NCBI GenBank assembly: GCA_913031125.1
Contig: CAJWFK010000026.1
Span: forward strand, 1-34,705
Length of the DNA stretch: 34,705 nucleotides
Direction of reading: 5' to 3'
Source: an uncultured Woeseia sp.
GTDB taxonomy: Bacteria > Pseudomonadota > Gammaproteobacteria > Steroidobacterales > Woeseiaceae
Part shown: positions 16,073 to 24,400 of the stretch, piece after piece
Numbering within the stretch: position 1 is the first letter of the stretch
How the letters are laid out: the number at the start of each line of letters is the position of its first letter
Made by a program: the position numbers and the translations under genes
The notes under the pieces: generated by a model
Databases searched by the model: none
What the model saw: the letters and a program-made list of their open reading frames with translations, nothing else
What the model was told of the DNA's origin: nothing

Positions 16073-17839
16073 TTGAAAAACACACTAAGTCTTTTATTGC
16101 TATTAACGGGCATATCAAGTTTGTCTGCCGCGTCCGAACCAACCGATATAATCATTGTTACAGCAACAAGAACCGAGATAGCTTTGCAAGATGCAAGTGT
16201 GCCAGTAGAAATTATATCTCGTGATGAGATCGAGTTATCAATGGCTAATGATCTAGGCGAACTTCTGCGATTCGAGGCAGGTATCGACATTGGCAGAAAT
16301 GGAGGACCTGGACAAGCGACATCCATTTTCCTTCGTGGTACTGAAAGCAATCACACCCTTGTTCTTGTTGACGGCGTGCGAATTAATCCCGGCACAATTG
16401 GTGGAGCCGCAATTCAAAACATCGTCCCAGAAATGATTGAACGAGTAGAGATTGTTAAAGGAGCTAGGTCGGCACTATATGGAACAGATGCTATTGGTGG
16501 AGTAATTCATGTAATTACCCGACGCAGTCAGAAATCGTTCGCCACAGCAAGTATCGGAGGCGGTAGTTTCAATACACGTTCCCAAAAAGTCTCGGTAGGC
16601 ACTAAGCAAGGAGAAAGCGAATTCGGAGTATCAGTCAACCATAACAAAACAAATGGATTTCCAATCCAGACAATGAGCGATGTAACGCGCGGGCACCACA
16701 ATAAAACCATCAATTTATATGGAACCATGAATCTCGGAGGCAGTCTCTTTTCATTAAGTCACTGGTCAGCTAACGGCGTCACAGAATATCTGGACTTCTT
16801 TTTGTCTCCGCTAGATCATGAATTCGAAAATCGCAGCACGTCTTTGGAAATTGGATCATCGTTTGGGAAACAAATAGAAAGCCGCATAGCTATTAGTCAA
16901 ATGGTTGACGATATTAAGCAGAACCAATCTACTGACTTCGTAGAGTCGACACGGCTATCCTTGGACTGGCAGTTATCATGGTCCGGAGATCAGCATAAAG
17001 TTACTGGCGGACTGTATGTTGTCGATGAGGAAGCTTCTGCTATCTCTTTCGGCTCAGGCTTCCACGAGAAAACTTCAACGCATGCCGTATTTTTGCAAGA
17101 TCAGTGGTCAGTCGGTCGACACCGGGCGTTTTTTGCTACGCGCGTGACCGAACACGAAACCTTCGGAAATGCGACGACTTGGAATGCTGAATATGCTCTT
17201 AAGTTGTCCGAAAAATGGGTCCTTAGAACCGGATTCGCTCGAGCGTTTCGTGCACCTGATGCTACCGATCGTTTCGGTTGGGGCGGCAACCCAAACCTAA
17301 ACCCCGAATTATCCAATGAAACGCAGTTAAGCATCAGTTATAACGGAGATAGTCGCCACTCGCTCAGCCTCCAATTATATAAAAACGATATCAGCGATCT
17401 TATAGAATTTAACATGGCAACGTTTGAACTAGCCAACATTGCAAAAGCAAAAATTCGTGGAGCTGAACTAAACTGGAACTACGAAAGCAGTGATTTTTCG
17501 GTTCGCGGTAGTATCGTCAAACAGGCAGCAGACAATCCCTTAGATAATGTAAGATTGTTACGAAGACCTGAAGATAGTATTACGTTAAGCATCATCAAAA
17601 ATATTGGGCAACACCGACTGGGACTTTCCTTAGTCGCGAATGGAGACCGAAAAGATTTCGGCCAAGTCAATCTGCCAGGATATGCATTGGTTAACTTGAC
17701 AGGCCAACTTGCTATTACTGATAAATGGCGTCTAAACGGCCGTATAGAGAATTTGTTAGACCGAGAATATGAAACAGCATTTGGCTATCGTATGCAGGAA
17801 CTGAGTGGCTTCGCAGAACTAAATTATACGTGGCAGTAA
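16073..17839 (+). CDS. btuB: TonB-dependent vitamin B12 outer-membrane receptor
   Basis: BtuB imports cobalamin across the outer membrane using TonB energy. I start the gene at TTG 16073, with GAAGGGAA just upstream, because it yields a clean signal peptide (MKNTLSLLLLLTGISSLSAA). An in-frame TTG at 16028 would put 15 polar residues in front. The TonB box DIIIVTATR begins at residue 25. The plug domain follows, with VPVEIISRDEIE, IFLRGTESNHTLVLVDGVRI and IVKGARSALYGTDAIGGVI. The 22-strand barrel ends with YTWQ, so the last residue is not the usual aromatic. Length is 588 aa. The riboswitch directly upstream supports cobalamin as the substrate. Confidence 0.94.
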   Translation: MKNTLSLLLLLTGISSLSAASEPTDIIIVTATRTEIALQDASVPVEIISRDEIELSMANDLGELLRFEAGIDIGRNGGPGQATSIFLRGTESNHTLVLVDGVRINPGTIGGAAIQNIVPEMIERVEIVKGARSALYGTDAIGGVIHVITRRSQKSFATASIGGGSFNTRSQKVSVGTKQGESEFGVSVNHNKTNGFPIQTMSDVTRGHHNKTINLYGTMNLGGSLFSLSHWSANGVTEYLDFFLSPLDHEFENRSTSLEIGSSFGKQIESRIAISQMVDDIKQNQSTDFVESTRLSLDWQLSWSGDQHKVTGGLYVVDEEASAISFGSGFHEKTSTHAVFLQDQWSVGRHRAFFATRVTEHETFGNATTWNAEYALKLSEKWVLRTGFARAFRAPDATDRFGWGGNPNLNPELSNETQLSISYNGDSRHSLSLQLYKNDISDLIEFNMATFELANIAKAKIRGAELNWNYESSDFSVRGSIVKQAADNPLDNVRLLRRPEDSITLSIIKNIGQHRLGLSLVANGDRKDFGQVNLPGYALVNLTGQLAITDKWRLNGRIENLLDREYETAFGYRMQELSGFAELNYTWQ

Positions 17840-17846
17840 AAATAAA

Positions 17847-18395
17847 ATGGGAAACCGGTTAACCAAAATTTATACCAAGACTGGTGATGACGGCACCACC
17901 GGTCTAGGGGATGGCACAAGAACTAACAAAGATTCTTTGCGTGTTGAAGCTTATGGAACGATTGATGAGGCCAATAGTGCCATTGGACTCATATTGTCGG
18001 TTGAATCCCTACCACCTGATGTCCGTGGCTGTTTAACCGAAGTACAACATGACCTATTTGAGCTCGGTGGCGAACTATGTATCCCTGGGCATATAGCGAT
18101 TACTAATTCATTTGTAACGCGCCTAGAAGAACGACTCGATTTTTGGAATGCCGACCTACCTCCACTAAAAGATTTTATTCTGCCTGGAGGTGGCCCTGCC
18201 GCTGCTGCATGTCACTTAGCGAGGACTATTGTTAGGCGGGCCGAGAGAAAAGTAAGCACTCTCACACGAGAAGAAGATATTCGGCGGGAACCACTCTGTT
18301 ACCTGAATAGGTTGTCAGACCTTCTTTTTGTTATTGCGCGACTGTTAGCTCGCCACGAATCCGGTCAAGAAATATTGTGGGATCGTAAGACATGA
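17847..18395 (+). CDS. pduO: ATP:cob(I)alamin adenosyltransferase, PduO type
   Basis: The enzyme transfers the adenosyl group of ATP to cob(I)alamin to make adenosylcobalamin. The N-terminal ATP site KIYTKTGDDGTTGLGDGTR, the VEAYGTIDEANSAIG motif, the CHLARTIVRRAER helix with its arginines and the YLNRLSDLLFV motif are typical. The length of 182 aa is normal. It begins 7 bp after btuB, so the riboswitch should control both: import and coenzyme formation in one transcript. It converges with btuF. Confidence 0.95.
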   Translation: MGNRLTKIYTKTGDDGTTGLGDGTRTNKDSLRVEAYGTIDEANSAIGLILSVESLPPDVRGCLTEVQHDLFELGGELCIPGHIAITNSFVTRLEERLDFWNADLPPLKDFILPGGGPAAAACHLARTIVRRAERKVSTLTREEDIRREPLCYLNRLSDLLFVIARLLARHESGQEILWDRKT

Positions 18396-18450
18396 GCTGG
18401 ATATTGCTAAAGGTGCAATAAGAGCTTATCAACAGCAAATTATCGGATCT

Positions 18451-19329
18451 CTACATGCGTCTGTTTTGCCTACCTACTTCTAATGCATCACATAAGTTTT
18501 GAGCAGCCATCAACAATCTGGGCGTTGGCCTACTGATTTCATCCGCAGGTAAAAGAAAAAGATTGCCGTATCGATTTGCTGCCAATTCCTTCCATCTACC
18601 CCACCCATTAAAAACGGACCAGCCCAAATCAGCACTTGCCATCAATACCTCTGGGTCACGTTCTAACACGGCTTCTACAGATACTGCAGGAGCAAGTCCC
18701 CGCAAATCGGCAAAGATGTTTGTTCCACCACATATATTGATTAGATCACTCACAAAGTGATCCCCATTTATTGTGTAAAGTGGCCGTGCATCTAGTTGAT
18801 AGAAAACACGAACAGGAGCTTCGGCCGCATACTTCGTGGCTAGAATAGCTAACTGCGCAGAGAAATCCGAAGCAGCTCGTTGCGCTTGAACTTGTCGGCC
18901 GGTAAGTTCGCCTATTCTCCTCAACGCAACAGGGATATCATCAATGCTAGTCGTAGAAATTAGTTCCACAGAAAATCCAAGTTGCCGCAAATTGTCACTA
19001 ATATGGACAGGGGTGCCAGTCTTCCACCCTAGCAAGAGGTCTGGCTGAAGTAAGGTTAGCCGCTCCTGATCAATTCTAAATGCATCACCAATAACCGGCA
19101 GTTTAGTTACCGAGGCAGGATAATCTGAATAATCACTCACGCCTACTAACATGTCACCAGCGCCCACTGTAAATACCAATTCCGCAAGATGAGGAGACAA
19201 AGTTACTATTCGGAAATCCGCTGTGTCATCGTTGACCTTGGAAACAGAATCTGAATGAGGGCCATTACAAGCAATAATAGCGAAAAAAAATATCGATATG
19301 ACAATCCAGCGTCCAACACAAATTGTCAC
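18451..19329 (-). CDS. btuF: Cobalamin-binding lipoprotein/periplasmic protein, BtuF family
   Basis: This is the substrate-binding component of a type II ABC importer. The N-terminus has a hydrophobic stretch and a lipobox ending at C21 (AIIAC), so the protein is probably lipid-anchored. The two-lobed fold is recognised by IVTLSPHLAELVFTVGAGDMLVGVSDYSDYP and LLQPDLLLGW, with VRVFYQLDARPLYTING and FVSDLINICGGTNIF in the second lobe; these match BtuF. Length is 292 aa. The start is GTG at 19329. It is not adjacent to btuC or btuD, and no riboswitch precedes it. It lies downstream of ampD on the same strand, with a hairpin between. Confidence 0.9.
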   Translation of the reverse strand: MTICVGRWIVISIFFFAIIACNGPHSDSVSKVNDDTADFRIVTLSPHLAELVFTVGAGDMLVGVSDYSDYPASVTKLPVIGDAFRIDQERLTLLQPDLLLGWKTGTPVHISDNLRQLGFSVELISTTSIDDIPVALRRIGELTGRQVQAQRAASDFSAQLAILATKYAAEAPVRVFYQLDARPLYTINGDHFVSDLINICGGTNIFADLRGLAPAVSVEAVLERDPEVLMASADLGWSVFNGWGRWKELAANRYGNLFLLPADEISRPTPRLLMAAQNLCDALEVGRQNRRM

Positions 19330-19349
19330 ATTGAGCCACCAGATAAAGT

Positions 19350-19370
19350 CATTTCCCGATTTGGGAAATG
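19350..19370 (-). repeat. 8-bp inverted repeat upstream of btuF
   Basis: CATTTCCC (19350-19357) and GGGAAATG (19363-19370) are perfect complements with a 5-nt loop. The site lies in the 112-bp gap between ampD and btuF, 20 bp before the btuF start codon. On the minus strand it is followed by ACTTTATC, not a T run, so it is a poor terminator. A position this close to the ribosome site suits an operator or an mRNA structure affecting btuF translation. Confidence 0.5.
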
Positions 19371-19441
19371 AAGCTTTCGCCGCTGGTTCACCCTAGCAAC
19401 CAACCTCTCAACTAACAATCCAATCACTAATACAAGCAACT

Positions 19442-20056
19442 TCATTTGTTTTTAGGGGCTTCAACCCGCGTTTTTAGCTCATCATACATCCGTAACCAAT
19501 CAAACGCAGGGCCAGGATCAGTTTTGCGCCTAGGCGAGACATCGCAATGCCCTGCAATTTTTCTTATCGACATTTCTGGATATGCATCAAAGATAGCGTC
19601 CACTATAAGTATTAATCTGGTGTATTGCTCATCGGTATAGGGCACTTCATCAGTTCCTTCTAATTCAATTCCAATCGAAAAATCATTGCAAGATTCTCTG
19701 CCTTGAAAACTAGATTTTCCAGCATGCCATGCCCGACGGTCTAAGGGCACGAACTGAACTACTTGGCCCTGACGGGGTATGAATAGGTGGGCAGAGACCA
19801 GCAAGTCTTTTATTTGCGTGTAATACGGATGAGTAGTCCAGTCGAGGGAATTAGTAAATAGAGATTTTACCGCTGCCCCTCCAAATTCTCCGGGCGGCAA
19901 ACTAATGCCATGAATCAGTATCAACTCAGGCTTAACGCCTTGTGGCCTTGCATCTTGATTTGGAGAAGGGACCTGAACAGCGGAATTTATCAGGCCAGTA
20001 TCAGGATTAACAATATAGTTTGTACAAATTTCTAGATTCAATATACCGATATCCAT
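19442..20056 (-). CDS. ampD: 1,6-anhydro-N-acetylmuramyl-L-alanine amidase AmpD
   Basis: AmpD is a cytoplasmic zinc amidase that strips the peptide from anhydro-muropeptides during wall recycling, lowering AmpR-type induction of beta-lactamase where that exists. Zinc ligands are visible as H49 (LILIHGIS) and in the C-terminal motif GHCDVSPRRKTDPGPAFDW. The central AWHAGKSSFQGRESCNDFSIGIELEG block is typical. The 204-aa length fits the cytoplasmic AmpD rather than exported AmiD, and no signal peptide is present. It is divergent from rsmE. It complements AnmK at 3351-4478. Confidence 0.94.
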   Translation of the reverse strand: MDIGILNLEICTNYIVNPDTGLINSAVQVPSPNQDARPQGVKPELILIHGISLPPGEFGGAAVKSLFTNSLDWTTHPYYTQIKDLLVSAHLFIPRQGQVVQFVPLDRRAWHAGKSSFQGRESCNDFSIGIELEGTDEVPYTDEQYTRLILIVDAIFDAYPEMSIRKIAGHCDVSPRRKTDPGPAFDWLRMYDELKTRVEAPKNK

Positions 20057-20124
20057 GTTTCACGAGATACTTTGACATGGTCAGGCGTAACCATGCTTAA
20101 TATCAATGATCAGGAAAAATTTCA

Positions 20125-20862
20125 ATGTCTAAAACACGCCTATACATCGAATCACCAATAGCTAGCGAAAGACAGCTAATTGTAAGCGGTGAACGGGCAC
20201 GATATATCAGTCGAGTATTACGCCTTAAAATTAATGACAAATTAACCCTATTTGACGGTAGTGGCGCCGAATTTTCAGCAGAAATTGCTGCCATTAGAAA
20301 ACGTGACATTAGCCTCATTGTTACAGGAAGAACCAAAAAATCAGTTGAATCGCCTTTAACTATACACCTCTTACAGGGCATCTCCCGTGGTGACCGTATG
20401 GACCTTGTCATTCGAAAGGCCACTGAACTTGGAGTGAAACGGATAACACCAATTTGTGCAGATTATTCTGTTGTTAAATTTGAGCTGGAACGTGCTAAAA
20501 AGCGACTCAAGCATTGGCATAGCATCGCCTTTAGTGCGTGCGAACAGTGTGGCCGCAACATCGTACCTGAAATAACCTTACCCATCAGCCTACAAGAATG
20601 GATTGCAAATAATAAAAATGAACAAAATATCCGCCTGATCTTAAAGCCTAATGCATCAGTATCTATCAACTCCATTGCTGTTGCTGAAAATAGCGTAACT
20701 GTGCTTGTCGGGCCAGAAGGCGGATTCAGCGACTCTGAATACGCACTCGCTAGATCGAATAGCTTTAAATCAATTAGATTCGGTCCCCGTATTTTGCGTA
20801 CAGAAACAGCTGCGATAGCTATCATTTCCACTCTACAAGCTATCTATGGAGATCTTAACTAA
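20125..20862 (+). CDS. rsmE: 16S rRNA (uracil-1498-N3)-methyltransferase
   Basis: RsmE methylates U1498 of 16S rRNA in the assembled 30S subunit. The C-terminal SPOUT knot is seen in VLVGPEGGFSDSEYALA and IRFGPRILRTETAAIAIIS; the N-terminal PUA-like domain includes RARYISRVLRLKINDKLTLF. The length of 245 aa is typical. AGGA lies 9 bases upstream of the ATG. In several gammaproteobacteria rsmE neighbours gshB; here it is 8 kb from it, across the chemosensory operon. Confidence 0.95.
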   Translation: MSKTRLYIESPIASERQLIVSGERARYISRVLRLKINDKLTLFDGSGAEFSAEIAAIRKRDISLIVTGRTKKSVESPLTIHLLQGISRGDRMDLVIRKATELGVKRITPICADYSVVKFELERAKKRLKHWHSIAFSACEQCGRNIVPEITLPISLQEWIANNKNEQNIRLILKPNASVSINSIAVAENSVTVLVGPEGGFSDSEYALARSNSFKSIRFGPRILRTETAAIAIISTLQAIYGDLN

Positions 20863-20961
20863 AAGTTTTGCTCAACCAATATTTGACGGCGAACAGAAGA
20901 GACAAATGGCAACTAAAGACACTTACACAGGCCGTCCAAAGAACTTTTTCCATGCCTATTC

Positions 20962-21429
20962 TTAAGGGCTCACTCGCTGAGCTATAATGTGTTCGAGCAT
21001 CTCAAAATTTGGAATAAGCGGATACTCATTTATCATCTTTACCCGACACAAGACAGGAGCATTATTTGCCCAACCATCTGTAGAATCGAGTTTGAGCACC
21101 TCCTCATTCACACGCACCAGCTGCGGAAATCCTTGTGTTAAAATGCCAAAAAAACCTTCCCGTATTTTACCTGTGGTTGAGTACAGAATAACAATTCGAG
21201 TTCGCCCGATAGGAATGGGCAAGTCTCTTCCCATCGTCCCCTCAAATGCAATAACGGGAAGATCGCGACTGTTCCACATAATTGTGCCCAACAACCAACC
21301 CTTACCTTCAGTCTGGTCCTTCGGCGACTCATAGCGGATGACTTCTGCCACGCTAGCACGCGGTATAAGCAGTCTTTCATCCACAAGCGGAACTAAAAGA
21401 CTGTAGAGTTCCTTGTCTCCTGCACTCAA
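20962..21429 (-). CDS. chpC: CheW-domain protein, ChpC-like
   Basis: A single CheW-like SH3-type domain (155 aa) with LLVPLVDERLLIPRASVAEVI and WLLGTIMWNSRDLPVIAFE matches the ChpC accessory coupling protein of the Pil-Chp system. Such proteins link receptors to the kinase. The start is TTG at 21429, overlapping the chpA stop as TTGA, a translational coupling arrangement usually seen with ATGA. It is the last gene of the pilG-pilI-pilJ-chpA-chpC operon. The 3' flank has only a weak 5-bp hairpin and no T tract. Confidence 0.87.
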   Translation of the reverse strand: MSAGDKELYSLLVPLVDERLLIPRASVAEVIRYESPKDQTEGKGWLLGTIMWNSRDLPVIAFEGTMGRDLPIPIGRTRIVILYSTTGKIREGFFGILTQGFPQLVRVNEEVLKLDSTDGWANNAPVLCRVKMINEYPLIPNFEMLEHIIAQRVSP

Positions 21430-24400
21430 TGGATTGTTATACCCTTGTCGTCAAGTAGCCGACATATGGCATCAAGAAGCTGATCATCCTGATAGGGCTT
21501 GCTAATATAATCATCTATACCGATCTCAATTGCCCGAGCACGATGCTTGTCTCCTACGAGCGATGTAATCATGATTATAGGTACATCCGAAAATTCTTTG
21601 TCGTGTCTTACGTACGAAGCAAATTCGTAGCCATTCATATTTGGCATTTCAACATCGAGTAAAATAATGTCAGGCTGTACATTAGCCATGATTTTTATTG
21701 CATCAATGCCGTCCTTAGCAGTGACCACTTGCAAGCCATTTTGTTCTAAAAAACTTTCCATTACTCGTCGAACTGTTATCGAATCATCAACTACAAGTGC
21801 TAGAGGTTTGTGAACAGTCGGTAGGACTTCTTTAGCCACATTAGTTTCAGTGGAAACCCCTGACCTGACTAAGCTTTTTATATCTAATATTAGGACAACA
21901 CGACCATCTCCGAGAATCGTCGCATCAGATATACCAGGAATACTAGCCAGTTGTGGCCCCATTGATTTCACCACAATCTCCTGCGTGGCAACAATTTCAT
22001 CCACGAGTACTGCAGTAGAGAATTTTTTGGTGGACACGAGTATTGCCGACACAAAATCATCATGTTGTGAAAGCTCTGAGGGCGGCTCCCCGACATACAT
22101 ACCAAGGTGCTGCAAATCATATGGTTGTTCATTGTATTCATATCGGGAATTGGGTTCAGAATTCATCATCTCTAAATCGCTGATGGGGATACGGACAACA
22201 GCCTCAATTGTTGGTAAAGGTAGTGCGTAAATCTCGCTACCGGCCTTAACTATTAACGCCTGAGTACTAACAAGCGTTATAGGAAGGCGAATCATGAAAT
22301 TCGTGCCTTGCCCTCTGATCGATGAGATATCTAGTGCACCCCCTAACTGCTTGACCTCATTAGCAACGACATCCAGACCCACCCCTCTTCCAGCGGATTG
22401 TGTTATCTGATCTGCGGTACTGAACCCTGATTTAAGAATAAGCTGCTTAATTGTGTCATCGTCCACCTCATTATCCGGTGAGATTAGCCCTTCTTCTCTC
22501 GCCTTCCTCTTGATTAAATCAAAATCAAGACCTGCGCCATCATCAGCAACATCGATGACGATCTCTGCTCCATCAGTCTGTAACCTAACAGTGATGGAAC
22601 CTACCGCCGGTTTTCCATTTGCCTGACGCTGTTTTGAATCTTCAACTCCATGCACAATTGCATTGCGGATCATGTGCTCTAGTGGTGGAAGCATCTTATC
22701 TAGAACTTGCCTATCAAATTCAGCTGCTCCTCCATCCACTGCTAATTCCGCTCTTTTATTAGCCTCTGTGGCAACCTGCCGCACAAGCCTCGCGAGCCGT
22801 GGCACACAATTTTGAAATGGCACCATGCGCGTGCGCATCAATCCAGTCTGTAATTCAGCTGTTGCTCGCGATTGACGCACCAGTAAAGTATCTGCATCTG
22901 ATGCAACAGTTTGCATTAGATCCTTCAGGCTATTCATGTCACTGGCCGATTCCGCTAACGCCCGTGATAACTGCTGGATGTTCGAATACCGCTCCAGCTC
23001 CAGTGGATCAAAATTCTGATCTACTGCTACGTCTTTGTGCTCCTGTCTAATCTGTGCTTCAGTTTCCTTCTCTAGGTTAAGTAGCTGATCACGAAGTCTA
23101 GTAACTGTCTGTTCCATCTCAGCAATATGAAATTCAATAGAATTGAATTTCTCTGTCAGACGGGAATGATAGATGCTGATTTCACCAGTTGCTTTAAGCA
23201 AATTCTCTAAAACTTTCGCGTCAATACGTGCAAATTCTTGTGCTTGATCCACAGATCCTTCAATGACATTTTCATTATTTCTATGGGCATGGCTTGAAAA
23301 ATCTGTTGTTTTTTCTGACAGGCCATCAAACAGATCTGAGAATGACGTGTCTGTTGCCTCTACCTCAATTAGGGCCGCATCTGGTCTATGCAAGCCAACG
23401 TCTGCAGCTTTTTCTTTTCCACTAGCGCTAGCTAATTCGGATGCTCCTTCACTCAGATTGATTGCATGAATCCTTTGTTGCAATGCACCCTTAGCAACCA
23501 CCTTGCCAGCAACGACCATATCCCGCATTCGATGAAGCTCGTCGATACTGTGCTGCAATACTTGAATGACTTCCCCCGATGGTCGGATTCGTCCACCATC
23601 AATGTTAATTAACAACGCTTCGATTTCGTGGCTAAGATTACTCATCCCCTTAATGTCGGCCATCCGGGCACCGCCTTTGAGCGTATGCAATTGCCTTTTC
23701 AGCGCCTGCATATGTTCATGCGAGCCGTTCGTAGATTTCCAAGCTTCAAAAGCATTATCCACTGATTCAAGCAGTTCCGCCGACTCATGAGAAAAAATGG
23801 CAGCAATCTCTATATCGTAGTTAACTTCTTCACCGTATTTCAGGATTATTGGTTTAAGTTCTGGTGCTTTTAATAGATCGTCGTCTTGAGAGCTTTCATC
23901 CAACGGTTTTTCCAGTTCCACCATATTTGTAAGATTGTCTAATTGCTTCACTAGCTTCGAGAAATCCTCACGATCTTGGTCGATTCGATTAATGTCCGCT
24001 ACAACAGTTTCCAAAGCATTAGCGGCAACCAAAAGTAAATCCGTATCGCTCTCAGAAAGACCAATCTTTTGATCGTAAGTGCGACGGACGAACCGGTTCA
24101 TTGCCGACGCAACCATCACTCCACGATCAATATTTGCCAAGGTGACACTCCCATGCAGCGTATGGCAAGCTCGGTAAAGCTTATCGGTCACTTGATAAGG
24201 CGGTCGGCCTGTCTTACAAGCGTCCAAATAATCGTAAATTACTTTAAGGTGTCCCTTTGTTTCCTTTGCAAATATATCGCGGAGTACTGGGTCCATCTCG
24301 AATGGCGCTGGATGCTCTTCAAAATTTGAAGATTCTGGTCTTTTTACTGACAATAAAGGTGCATTCGGATCACCGTCAGCGAAACCCTTAGCCTGTATCA

